A stretch of DNA of 64,000 bases, from positions 20,392,309-20,456,308 of the forward strand of contig OW203766.1 of the NCBI GenBank assembly GCA_934045905.1, read 5' to 3'. The stretch's first letter is position 1; every line of letters starts with the position of its first letter. Below, piece after piece: positions 50,171-61,843 of this stretch. The notes under the pieces are model-generated. The model had not been told where the DNA came from and made no database searches. It saw only the letters and a list, made by a program, of their open reading frames with translations. Made by a program: the position numbers and the translations under genes. The DNA is from Leuctra nigra. Taxonomy: Eukaryota; Arthropoda; Insecta; Plecoptera; Leuctridae.

Positions 50171-52657
50171 ACTACTAGAAAACAGTACGAGTGAAATCTC
50201 AAGTTAGTTCGAATTTAGAGAAAACTGTTGCAGCTTTCACAGGTGTTGTAACATTTAAAAAATTTAAAATCCTAACTGTTTCAATTTGTATCCAAACTTT
50301 TTTAAAAATAAATTGTACTTGTAGGTATGGATTTTTACAGCTTGTTTAAATTAGTTGATTAGAAGTATATTGACACATGGAAATATACTGCCAATTACGT
50401 ACCTGGCACTTTAACAGTATGTTAGTTGATCAGTACTTTAGCAAAGTATTTACAAATCGGTCGTAAGACTCTTTAATACAGGAAGCAGTTTTATAAAAGC
50501 TTGTTTGTCGTAAGTGATTTGTAACTTTTCTAGAAGATTCTCGTGTAACTAGTGTGTAACTATTGTTAAGAAGGATCGAGATCAAAATAGATCATGGTAT
50601 TATTACTTCCTTATTACTGCCATCTCGAAGATCATCTGCAGAAGTTACCATTTACGATAGAACAAACGAATATATCCAAGTTCATCGCATTTATAACGTA
50701 AATTGATGATTTTCTCAAGAAAATATAAGATTTTATGAGAGATATTTTTGCATCAACACTTTAATTACGACGTCGTTTTTATATATTTTGTCTTATAAAA
50801 CGGTAACAAATATAAAAAACTAATGTGAAGATCGATTACGAAAATCAAACAACTGACGTTCCAAAAAACCTTGTCATGAATCTATCATCCATTGTTCACG
50901 TCTCTTCAATTGTTAACAACTCTTCTCTCCAATCCATCAAAAACGCACGACATCTTTTCAAAAGACCTTCACAAACACTTCCTCCTCGATTTAAATATTA
51001 TTATTGTTAATATGTTATAATCTAGTTCAGCGATCCTCCTATAGCGTGAAGGTCTCAGGAGAGACCCCCGAGCGACAGTGGTAGAGCGAGCTCGGTATAA
51101 TTGCTTGGCTGCATAGGTGTGTGGATCAATAGTATCGCCTAATCGTCTGCCATTCAAACGTTAACTGACTTTTACCATTCTTCACATTTCGAAAGTGATC
51201 CTTCTCAACTCGATTACATTATAGAGTAAACTGATATGAGTTTTCGGATCACAATTGACCTATACGATGCGCGGAGGTGGGCGAGGGACGTGAGGTCTTT
51301 GAAGACCTGAAGATATCGAGCGAAGCGAACGAACCGTTTCTGGTTTTTTACGGTTGCTAATGAATGACAATTGTTAACGCTACTACCTAGGTATGATATT
51401 TTGTATAGTTTGTAGGATATGAATTATTTGTTTTTTTGTAGGTTCTCGTAAAATTGTGCTGAAGAATAAAATTTTATGCTGGGAAGGAAAAAAAGAGTAT
51501 ATCCGTTTCAGAGTAAAGTATTATTACAATGACTTAGCCAAGTTTTATGTAAAATTTATAACAACATTGAAAAATACAAAAAAAATAATGTGGTATTGGA
51601 GAGCTGTGCTATTTCATGATGATTTAACAATATCAAACGTAGTTCGGAAAAGTCTTGGTTACATGCTTCTCTTGTCCCAGCATTATGAGAAGTTCTAGAC
51701 TGATCCACAATTGACGCTACGGTGACGGAACGTAAGAATGTTAAACTTGTGTTAATTTGGTCTTGCGTCGCCGTTATGTTTACGTTACGTCTGTTACGTC
51801 AATGTAGCGCGTTATGTTTACTTTTAGGCTAAAAAGCTTAAAAAAGTACTTAGTTTTGTTAATTTCGTGGCATTTTTACGTAATGAAACTTTACATGCAT
51901 TTTCTTCTAAAATTAATTTTAATTTGCGTAGTATAATTCGTAGAATTGCACAGAATTAATCACTCTCACAATACGCCGAGCGTTTTCTTGGCAGTAAACC
52001 GATACTCGAGTCAAATCTCCATTGACCTCCACCTCAATGCAGTGTCTCAAGCTGCAAGACATGTGGGGTCCCGAGGTGATGCTGAGCTTATTAAGCTCGC
52101 AGGTGATTTGATGAGACATGAGTCATACCGAAGCGATCACCCGGGGTGATTGGATGATGTCCTGACGCTATTCCTTCTTCTCAGCTCGTTGGTTTCAGTT
52201 CAGGTTATTGAGAGGGTCATTAATTTTTTGTTGTTCTTTCTCTGAGACACACCATGTTTACAAGAAGCGTTTTTTTGAAACATTGAATAATGGATTCTGA
52301 GTTGATATTTAAATGTTTCAACGCTGTCTTGGAGGTGAACATAGAATGTGGCGGTTTCATGATGAGGATCGAATGTAGCATGAACAATGAGACAGCATGG
52401 CACCTCCACCACTAGAATTACAAACTAGTATACCGAACAAGAGTCAACATTTCAGTCATGTGTCAGAAAGTTTATATAGAAAAGAAAAAAAATATATATT
52501 AGGCACGTCAATTTACTTTTGTAATAGTGGCGATTAAAATCTTGTATATTAATAAATAAATTGTGTAAATATTAACCAGTGTGATAGACATTATTTTACT
52601 ACAAAACCATTTAAATTTAATTAGGTGTTAATGAATGTTTTCTTGTTGTTGTTTCAG

Positions 52658-52719
52658 TTTTCAAGCGTCATGATTCTGGGCTCCACTACGCACCGACACC
52701 AAACATTGGCTTCTCAAAA
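52658..52719 (+). CDS. dys: dysfusion exon joining bHLH to PAS-A (internal)
   Basis: This 62-bp exon is the probable continuation of the bHLH exon at 12843-13024. The acceptor is a T-rich tract ending GTTTCAG at 52657 and the donor is GTAAGTG from 52720. The exon reads 2 nt that complete a valine codon begun by the last G of the previous exon, then 20 codons: FKRHDSGLHYAPTPNIGFSK. The joined sequence QQ-V-FKRHD...PTPNIGFSK matches the segment between the bHLH and PAS-A domains of insect Dysfusion as I remember it. The exon ends in phase 0. The PAS-A exon that should follow is not recognisable between here and the LTR element at 60.4 kb, so it probably lies beyond 64 kb. It is too short to be judged by coding statistics. 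The call rests on the motif, both splice sites and the phase match. Confidence 0.8.
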
Positions 52720-55700
52720 GTAAGTGCAAAAGCCAAAATAAAAACATCTTACATTAGAATTATCTGCAACACAATTTAGAAAAAAAAGTTTATAAAATGT
52801 GTCCTCAACGGTCTAAAAGTTCAAACAAAGTTAAATAAAAATCAATATTTTTACTGTTCACAATGCCTGAAGATGGTTATTCACTAAGTTTAACAGTTGA
52901 TGTACTATAATATTGTCATGGCAACAACACTTGAACAATAAACGCAAAATCGGGTTTAAATATTTCAAACTCAACACTTCAACGACTTCCGTCATCTGCA
53001 AATTATTATGTTGACATCCGACATGTCACATAACCTCATTCTTCAACTGAACTCTAACCTCAAAACCCGCCTCAGCGCCGCGGTGCCGTATTCTCGTACT
53101 TACTTCACGTCACGTGACTGGAGTTAATCAAGCCTGCCAACTTGATTTAAACAGAGTGGACGATTAAGTCACTGGTGAGTTGCAAATCATAATGTTGCTA
53201 ATCAGTGGACACGCTTTGTGGACAACACCACAGTTGAGACGCCAGACGAAGGCACGATTCCAAAGTAAACCTGAATCAGGCGCACACTTTTTTATAACAA
53301 CCTATTGCGTAGCTATTGAAATACGTAGATCAACAATCTTATAAAAAAGTTTTGTTGTTGATGGACTTTTTTTTGTTGATTTGGAGGTTAATTTAAGAGT
53401 CAATGAGCTCAAAATCGAGAAAAAACGAAGGTGAATTTTATTAGAATGAAAGTAAAATGTTAATCTAAGGTTTACGTACTCTAATTCTGAAGCTTAATTA
53501 TATCCGGAAATAAGCTTAAAAATCATTGAAATGAAATCTGAACCTAACAAAAAACCTCAGAAAAAGTATTGATACCGACTATTCTTCAGCTTTGGCTGTG
53601 TCATTTCTGATGTTTTATATTTTTGCCTGTGCATTGCTTATATCTGGATCAGAAGTAGAGGGCTCGAAGTCAATTTCAATTATTCTTGAGGATAGTTCAT
53701 ACAGTAAACCATCATCCGATCAAATATTTATGGGCGACATTATAGACATTTTGTACTGTATTTGTTGGCATCAGTCAAATATCAACTGATAGAGCTTGAT
53801 TACATAATTCCAAAATTGTGCAAAGCAAAATCGAGAAAATGGACTTTGGAACTTAACTCCGAGGTTTATATAAACTCGTCATACAAGAAAATAAATTCCT
53901 GATTGCTTATTTTCCCGTATTCATCAGAACAAAATCCCATCAAAAGCCAGTTAGCTGGACCAACCCCAAAAACAACTTCCACGCTCTATAAAACTCAGCC
54001 TCAATATTCAGTAACGTCACATTCGGTCTTTAAAATCTCTACTTCTGGTCTGAAGAGACGCCAGGAGCTCTTTGATGAAGGTGTGTTGATACCGCTTTGA
54101 TCGGTCATTCATTAGCAAGTCCAATGCCCTTGTCCTGTTCAGTACAGATCTTGTTCGAGTCGGCTGTGTGGTCAAAGCTGCGAACATGTTTCTCATCACC
54201 CACATTGCCAAGAGTTTCGCCCGCACTTCTTGTTCGTTTCAATTTATTTGTCCGGTTAGTTTGATTGCAATAACCAGATCATAAAATCTAGAGGTTGGAG
54301 ATGTAGTAATATACCTGGATCACTTTACGTTACAATTGTTAGGTATGATTTGTGATGTTTCTATGTATGGGAAAGTGAGGAATTATGGTTGTAGAAATGT
54401 ATGAAGGAACTTGTGCAACTCTGAGTGCAGCAAATTGAAGGAGGTCTTCTTTTTGTATACTTTTTATATCAAGTGTTACACAATCGTCCTCCAATTTTCG
54501 CGGCATATTCAAGAAAAAATTACTTTTGCCTAAATTGTTGATATTTTATATAAATAATAGGAGACTATCAGTTATTTAATAGACTCAAAATTTACCAGGA
54601 ACAAGAATTAAAAAGGGTTGAAATCTTTCCTGAATAAGGGAACCATTAGCGATTATTTAGATTGCCATCGCTTTACACATACATTAAAAATAATATCAGT
54701 ATTTTAACGTCTATTATATTGACGTAATAATGATACATATGGATTTTGTATCAGAGCAAATCTATTATTTAAAAAAATCGGATATCAGTAATTATCACAA
54801 TTTTCATTTTTTTAAGTTGATTACGCAAGGGACCTTTTCAAGGGAATTGCTTCTCCATGACCTTCCAAAGCGTTTATTAACCGAGAAAGATATTCCGTCC
54901 CAGATAAACTCTAGGAGGTATGAGAATGTAATTTTTCATTTCACTACGAACCCATGTCTACAGTTTTATATCAAAGTGGGAGTGACCGTACCGAAAAGCA
55001 ACACTTCCCTCCTTCCCATATCTCCGTTTATCTCGTTCACTCATGGGATGGCTCTTCCCTTTCTTCATTATCTTCTGTTCCTCCCACCGAAGTTACGTGG
55101 AGAGAATCGAAGACCAAAGAACACGCCACTTAATAATACCGATAAAAACTAGACGATAATAGTAATAAAATAAATCTTATTTGGTATATTTCTTAAACAA
55201 TCGCTTTGTAACGATCAGACAATATATACTTTTCGAATTTGTTTAATATGCTTGCAAATTGGTGAGAGAAACGTTTGATCAGTTCGACTTGATTTTTACT
55301 ACCTTTAATAATTGTAATTTTTACACGCATCTGTACGTCGGTATCTGAAAAGTACGTGAAACGTGGTGTTAATGTCGAGGAAGATGGTCGAAACGTGATC
55401 TGTTCGATAAGGTGTTTAATATTTAGTGAAATTTATTGTTTATTCTACAAAAAGACGGTACACATTATTCAAAGAAATTAAGAGACACATTCGGTAAAAA
55501 AAAACGCTAAAATAATTATCAAATTTACGAACTAGATAAAATTAACGGAAATTTAATTTTCATTTTATACTTTTAGTAGACTTTTTAGTTTTTTCTTTCT
55601 AACCAACCATTCTTACATCCCAACCGAAGTAAGATATAAAGGCATCATATTATATAAAAAAAACTAATGAGAAAGCAATTGATTAGATATGAAATTTAGC

Positions 55701-58149
55701 CAGTAACTAATTCCTCCCTCTTCTCTTCAAGTAAGGTCAACCCCTTAACTCCGTGGGAAAGAAGTCCCCTGTATACAGGTGTATCGAACCCCTTCAAGAA
55801 ACCCTGGGCGTTCCATCTCCTCTTCCCAGCAACTCCGACAAGGTTTTCTCCAGCATCATAACTGATCCGAGATTTTTATAAAACACACCTGTATTTTCAA
55901 TCGAGATCGTACATCTGCGGTTGAGTGTTCAACACTTTGAGAAGCGAACTCAGAGTTTGACCTTTTATTATGTCTTGCGCGAAACTGTCGGCTTTATTTT
56001 AGCACTAAATGCATTTCTCTGAACTTTAACTGTTCATTTGATAGAATTCGATTAGTGATAGATTATGAAGTTCATCTTTTTCTGCGATCGTTGGGTGTAG
56101 AAAAAGTGAATCAATAGGAATGCTGTTAACTTCTTGGTATACCGTTTTCAATTTGAACAAGAATAATCATGAAACTTATGGGGAAAAACAGAATTGTAAT
56201 TAAATTTATTTATTTGTCAATACTTTATGAACTGGAATTTCCTGGTGGTTAGGAAAATCATTTCTATTTCCTAATCTTGAAGGAAATGTACACCCAACAA
56301 ATCATAAACGGTATTTGAACGAAATAGATTGGGTGCTGGTCAGATTCATTGACAATCAATCCTTGTTATTATCAATGAAATCAGAGCTCACCTACTTGAG
56401 GTAGGTGACGAGTAAGCATAGACTTCATCGGAAGATGCCACCTAATTTTTTTCAGACAATCCATTTCTTTCAAATACCGTTTTATGAATTGTCGAGTGTA
56501 CATGTAAAACACATTAAAAATTAAAATAAGATAAATAAAACAATAACTAAAAATCTTTTTAGATCTTAATCTTAATCTCTTACAAACTACACTTCCACAA
56601 CTGCCAGCTAAATTATGTCAGATAGTGAGACAAATTAATTTCATACAAAATCGATTTTAAATCTGTGTGTATAGTATTTATTTGTTGTTTACTTACGTCC
56701 AAAGAAGATACTCGTAATAAATAATTAATGCCTGTAATAAGTTGTATGAAATATTTTTTTAAAAAATAGATAAATAATTTAAAAAACAATACAAATTTAA
56801 ACAATTTAATTATGTCCTGTATTGTAACGTAATTTAAAAAGCATTTAGTTCTGTAATTTTAGGCATAATAATAAGATAACAAGGTCCCAATTTCTCTGAA
56901 TTCCTTCCTTTCTTCTTGAAACTACTCCAATCAATACAGCTCGTCGTTATTACCATTCCATATAATTTTCTGCTATCGATAATATGTGATCAATTCCTAC
57001 CATGGAGTCTAGTCTAGACATCTCGCTATTACCAGTCTCCATCCAATAATTCCGTCTGCTCCACAGCATCATCTGCAACTCATCTTCAGTGAACAGCATC
57101 TCTGTACCACAAACTCATCGAGAACTAATATTAGATTGACACATCTCTTCCGTGTGTCAGGCACTGAAGCTTCGCCTCATTTACACACATGCTTTACAAT
57201 GTCTTTGTTCAAGTGAAAGCCCGATTTCAACCATGTATGGCTGAAGCGATATCCAGTATTGCGATCATAGAAAAAAACAGCTCTGTAACTCGATCGAAAG
57301 ATTTTGTTGATCTATTCTCTTGCACACGTCAAGTTACTTGAAGAGAGCCATTTAAGGTTGTAGTAATCTGTTTATTTTCTTTTTATATTGAAGGAAAGTA
57401 TTTTTGAAAAATGTTAATCGAATGGGGGAGATTTCAATGCTTGGTTTGATTTTAGACGGACATAACGTGGCTTTTATTTATGAACGTCGTAAAATAATAA
57501 ATACCTTTTTCTTTTCGTTTTAAATGTTTGAGTCAATCAATCTGTTGAAGCGTGGGATAACAATCGAGTAACGGCGATTGGCGTGACTGGAGGCGGTGGA
57601 GGTGCCGAGTTATAGACACTTCACACCATTCACCACTCTCCAAGTACCGACCTCGACTCTTCGTCAGAGTAGTATTTACACATCATATAATACTACTTTT
57701 CTCAAACTGTCAAACAATTTACACATATTTTTATATTTCTGTAGCTCAGAGGCAGAAGGGCAGCAGTCAATTTTCTCGATATTGGGTTATATTTCAGTTA
57801 TATTGAAGTATTCTTATACACAATACTTATGTCACCTTTACAAATAAGACCAGAAAGAATCATTGGAATGGACTTCGGGCCTTTTACCTCTGGCGTACAG
57901 TTTTGATTATTTATGTTGATTTGGGTACTGATTATAATGCAACTTACGAGTACAAGAGATTAAGAATTTTAATAAAATTGTACAATTTGTCGTCTCAGAG
58001 CCTCAAAATAAAAATAAAAAATCAATTGACACAAAATGAGTAACACGGGAAAATGAATTACTGAAAAAATTCAAAATGGTCGAAGAACAATGAAGCTACG
58101 AAACATTAGCAAATCTCTGAGCCATCATCCACTTAGAGTAGAACTTCTG

Positions 58150-58385
58150 TGTTGAAGCTGTGATTTCGGATGCAGTTTACCCCCCGACCTTGGCGCAAGT
58201 GCACTCAGCGTCCCGGCGATTGCGTCTCCGAGATGAATCTCTTGATTTATATCGTCAGCGAGGCCTAAAGCGACGGGCCGACTGAAGATACGTACAGGCG
58301 AAGTACGTGTTGTGTTGTGACGCGCACCGCGATAACACGCGCGGCAGTAACGTCGCATCACATCACAACTACGAACACAATGCAC
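58150..58385. promoter_or_regulatory. CpG-rich block, candidate regulatory region
   Basis: A strong local rise in G+C and CpG (ACGCGCACCGCGATAACACG, GCGAGGCCTAAAGCGACGGG). An 87-codon minus-strand frame across it lacks any recognisable domain. The function is inferred from composition only. Confidence 0.22.
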
Positions 58386-58590
58386 ACGATTTCTAGTCTT
58401 GTTTTGGTCTCATATTTTCGAATTTTCATCGCATTCTGATTTTTAATACGGAATATGAATATGCATAATTTTTTTGGCGCCTTTAAAATGTTTTTTTTTC
58501 AAAATAACAGCAGTTATATTAGTAAAACACACTGTTTTCACATTCAATATTGTAAATTTTCATTCATAAGTATGAAATTTAAATTCAATT

Positions 58591-58718
58591 GACATTTTGG
58601 CGGGAAAACTGCATTCCTGTTGAATGATATCATATTTTATTGCAACCATGGCAACATCATTGTTGGTTTATGAAAATGACATTACTCGACAGGAATCCCG
58701 TTTTCCCGCCAAAACGTC
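58591..58718. mobile_element. 128-bp foldback with an E2F-like site in each arm
   Basis: The left arm begins GACATTTTGGCGGGAAAAC and the right arm, read in reverse, GACGTTTTGGCGGGAAAAC. The arms align for about 45 bp with seven mismatches. Each holds TTTTGGCGGGAAAA, matching the E2F/DP consensus. The centre has GCAACCATGGCAAC. No target-site duplication is obvious, so mobility is inferred from structure. Confidence 0.65.
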
Positions 58719-60587
58719 CCTGTTTTATTTTTATTTATTTTCAATGTTTATTTTTTATTTTTATGAATAAAAAATTTAGACTTTTGAGTGAGGAAATAGT
58801 TGATTTTACCAAGATACAAGTTGTCATTTTGAAAATGCAGTTTTTAATAAAAACAATATTACAAAACCTAAATAGATTTTTAAAAGTTATAAAGTTACGG
58901 ACTTAATTTTAGTTTCATGGACCAAATCTTCTGAATGAGAGTCTGTCGGGGTCAAATCTTCGTGTAGCACAAGAGTAGGAAGATATTTTCGAATATCAAT
59001 CTTTCTTTAGTTTCCATTGATGAGGATATTCGCTAACTACGGTTAATTACATGGTAACGCTGGTTAAAGCTTCCCGCTTATCATCACTAAACATAGCTAA
59101 TCACTCAAACCCGTCGTTAGCACTAATCAAGGCATGTGATTTATTTCAAACTTTACAACTAGGAGGAAATAATAGATGCGAATCTTACGTTTACTCAGTT
59201 GCCGTTTCCTAGAATGTTTCGGTGACTTTTAATTATAGGGCAACAGTTTCTTTCGCAGGATTCTAACTGCAATTTGCTTTGCTTTTGAAGATTGTAGTGT
59301 TTCTTTAGTGTATTTACCAGCATATTGAGAACAAGAGCATGTACAAAAATATGTTATGATTTTTTTATTTTTGAAGAAAAGTAAGAACTTACACTAATGA
59401 CTCCAGGATGTAACGAAAATTAACGAAAAGCTCGGGGCAATTAACTCTTCGGGTTTGCAGTTTGAAAAACAACTTCTTCTCTGACCAGAACATTGCTTTG
59501 TAATCTGAAAAACAGACGTATAATTCTTAATCTGCCTTGGTCTTGAGTATGATTGATAAATTTTGAGTTTCACATCGTTGTGAGAGCATGTTTTAAAACA
59601 TAGAAGGCGTCAACATAGCTGCTAAAACTTGGAAATAAATCCACCCAACTTTCCGACGCTAACCAAAAACATATCAATCATGTTGAAGCCAGACTCATTA
59701 GAACTCGTTGTCTTCCCTGGTATGTGTTGGCGCGGTGCATCCAACGCTTCTGCAGAAGTTTCGCACACAAGTTGACCTCTGCTACTCGCCTTGCATGCCC
59801 AATGATGTCCAATCAACGACTGCGTAGCTTTGTTACTGCTCGGCTACTCGTGGAGAATAAGAACACGGATGTTTGTGTGAAAACTGCAATCTTAGAACAT
59901 TTACAACTGACGTTTAAGGCAGGATTACACTTAAATGCTACACCTCATGTTTATAACATTTGAGATAAAAAAAATGTTGAGAAGTTAGCAGGAATTTCCG
60001 ATTTACTGTGTTTAATGGTATTGTTTGTGTTTTTAGAGATTAATGTTGTTGAGACAGCGTGTATTTATGTACTAGGTTTGTAACAAGTTGGCCTATCTAG
60101 GTTAGAAAATTAACTTTAAAAATAATAATGTTTGCTTGAAGTAGGTTTAAAGAATGAACAAGCTTGTAGCATGGCATTCTTAGAGTCAAGGTTAACTGAA
60201 CACAAAGTAATTAATTAGAATCATTATGTAAACTTACAATCTTTAAAATTCAACAGCAATCAAAATATAGACAAAAATATAACGAGCAATCAAATAAGTT
60301 TAACAATGTGCAATTATATCAAGAAAGTGAGTGAATCCATATAAAAAGTATGTGACCTTACCTAAATTGTGATGTCACCACGTAATAACAAGTGAACCAG
60401 TCATTGTGATAACGCTACAAAACCAGTCAGCCAGACTAGTTTTCAGTGATTCCAAGAAAAGCATGGGCCTACGTGCAGAAAGAAAGTCGTTTCGCGGGCT
60501 TTAGAAATGACAGAATGTCTAAAATTAGCTACCACGTGTACGAAACCAACCAATCAGATTCTTTGGAGGGAAAACGATGTCAGAGGG

Positions 60588-60623
60588 TATAAAACGTCAG
60601 GCTACCAGCCAAACTTCATCAGT
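60588..60623 (+). promoter_or_regulatory. LTR core promoter (TATA plus initiator)
   Basis: TATAAAA at 60588-60594 and an arthropod initiator TCAGT at 60619-60623, with the A 33 bp after the start of the TATA box, as expected for a pol II start. The GC-mixed sequence downstream includes AGACC at about +25, close to a DPE. Confidence 0.65.
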
Positions 60624-61254
60624 CGGAGTTTTCTCAGAGCAGTGAGACCTGCCTCGCGAACCGTGAAGCCTTGTGCACGCAACATCGTATAATTTCAGCG
60701 AGACAGTGCCGATGTGATCGAAGGTAAACATTAAAATAACATTTTTGTATAAACGTCAACCCAGTAAATTCAAACTTCAAGCCTAATGCTGAGGCAAATA
60801 ATATCGCATTAAGACAATTTCAAGTTACAAGTGATCAACTGAACAGTTTCAACATTAAAGTCAGTAAATGTTAAAGTATAAAAGTTAGTGAATTGCAACT
60901 CCGGGAGAAACCGACGAGTCTGCAGCCACGAATGTCATCAGCCTGAGCCAACTTGATCCAACTGCTCGAGGAGGTCACTCCTTGTGCACGGACTGCTGGA
61001 CGTCCTGGTAACCAAGGGGTTATTAGACAACATCATCGCATCGCAGCTGAAGGAGGTGACATATCCAGTCATTTCATTCTGCTGGTGGACTGGAGTTCAC
61101 GGGACACACTACGCAAGAGTCAACGCCATCCACTTGTTTACGCGGAAGTAAACAAACCAGACGACATCATCACTACTGCCGACGTATCGAACGTAATATT
61201 GTTTCATAATTTTTGATTGCTCTTTTCACATCAATGAACATTTATTTTCTCTAT

Positions 61255-61260
61255 AATAAA
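61255..61260 (+). terminator. LTR polyadenylation signal AATAAA
   Basis: AATAAA lies 61 bp before the LTR end, followed by TTCTTTGTGTTC. This fits the R/U5 boundary. Confidence 0.6.
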
Positions 61261-61322
61261 CAAATTATAATATTGCTGATTCTTTGTGTTCTACCCTCTG
61301 AGCCAAATCCCGCAGGTTTCAG

Positions 61323-61347
61323 TGGCGCTCAACGTGTGGGGCTCGAA
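61323..61347 (+). other. primer binding site, tRNA-Lys type
   Basis: TGGCGCTCAACGTGTGGGGC followed by TCGAA. It is complementary to the 3' end of eukaryotic tRNA-Lys(CUU), whose complement reads TGGCGCCCAACGTGGGGCTC, except for one substitution (C to T) and a 2-nt insertion (GT). The site lies 1 nt after the LTR, where a PBS belongs. Confidence 0.8.
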
Positions 61348-61549
61348 TAACATTCCTGGGAGCAATTGTTTTGAAAGAAATAATTGTTTTCTTGATTGTG
61401 AAAGAGTTACTCAGTTGTTCTGAAACTTGTGGACACAGGCATTGCGTAAAATTTTCATGTATTTGGAAATTTTACATAGAATCAACCCGTTAACGTAAAG
61501 ATAAAGCCAACTGTAGATTTGTGCATGTTAGTTCATTACATCTGTTACG

Positions 61550-61801
61550 ATGGCAGATCGAGATGCAAGTTTATCGTCAACTGTGAATTTAGATGATACT
61601 GTAGAGGGGGCAGAGCTTAGTGAGTCAGAGGTCACGAGTATTCAGGTGATAGAGGGGGGCAGAAACATCAACTGTGTAGTTAATTGTCATGGGAACAAGT
61701 TTGTTGTTATTGATAGCGTGGGAACCAGATTAGGCATCGACAGAAATGACCTAACCCAGTCGCTGATGATTGTTGACGGAAGTCGTCTGAAGAAGATGTA
61801 A
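61550..61801 (+). CDS. 83-aa ORF1 of the LTR element, unknown function
   Basis: The first ORF after the primer binding site. It starts ATGGCAGATC at 61550, about 200 nt into the leader, and ends TAA at 61801. The protein is small and acidic at the N-terminus (MADRDASLSS...DDTVEGAELS), then alternates short hydrophobic strands with polar turns (INCVVNCHGNKFVVIDSVG) and ends in a basic tail (SRLKKM). It has no zinc knuckle, protease motif or membrane segment. It is in the same frame as the 625-codon ORF that starts 42 nt downstream, with two in-frame TAA codons separating them. The two could be independent cistrons, products of readthrough or reinitiation, or one ORF broken by mutation. I do not recognise the family. 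Confidence 0.55.
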   Translation: MADRDASLSSTVNLDDTVEGAELSESEVTSIQVIEGGRNINCVVNCHGNKFVVIDSVGTRLGIDRNDLTQSLMIVDGSRLKKM

Positions 61802-61843
61802 AGATTCAGAAAATTGAAGAATAAGTCGTAAAGAACTTTTACG

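Larger units (their letters stand above)
13025..52657 (+). other. 39.6-kb dys intron separating the bHLH and linker exons
   Basis: Intron bounded by GTAAGA at 13025 and a T-rich tract plus CAG at 52657, phase 1. It holds the MITEs, minisatellites, LINE fragment and candidate regulatory blocks listed separately. I found no convincing nested protein-coding gene on either strand. Nearly all ORFs here are under 100 codons and lack recognisable domains. Confidence 0.75.
43133..52657. other. intronic DNA up to the second dys exon, no gene supported
   Basis: AT-rich intron with GC-elevated blocks at 44.03-44.29, 48.2-48.4, 49.89-50.17 and 51.01-51.16 kb, decayed minisatellite copies at 46.89-46.96 kb, and a tRNA-like stretch at 47.26 kb. 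Confidence 0.5.
52720..60367 (+). other. next dys intron (5' part), no exon found
   Basis: Starts at the GTAAGTG donor. It is AT-rich, with GC-elevated blocks at 53.04-53.25 kb and 58.15-58.38 kb and the palindrome at 58.59 kb. A 141-codon ORF at 54730-55152 has no recognisable domain. No PAS-A exon is visible, so this intron probably continues through the LTR element and past the window. Confidence 0.55.
60368..61321 (+). mobile_element. 5' LTR of an LTR retrotransposon (left edge tentative)
   Basis: The right edge is set by TTTCA directly before a primer binding site. In order it holds a TATAAAA box (60588), an initiator TCAGT about 31 bp downstream, an AATAAA polyA signal (61255-61260) and a TG-rich stretch just after it. 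This is the U3-R-U5 order of an LTR. The left edge is placed at TGTGATGTCACC because LTRs start with TG and this gives about 950 bp, a length known among Osvaldo-like Ty3/Gypsy elements. The 3' LTR needed to confirm it is outside the window. Confidence 0.65.

Noticed and set aside
54730..55152. 140-aa plus-strand ORF
   Set aside because: An ORF this long is marginally expected by chance in AT-rich 64 kb. No domain, signal peptide or exon-like codon use was seen, and part is a pyrimidine-rich tract.
5414..55760. Su(H)/CSL-like sites (CGTGGGAAA and variants at about 5414, 6106, 26427, 41240, 43632, 55752), suggestive because dys is Notch-responsive in fly legs
   Set aside because: The number seen is close to what I estimate by chance for YGTGRGAA in 64 kb on two strands, and the sites are not clustered.
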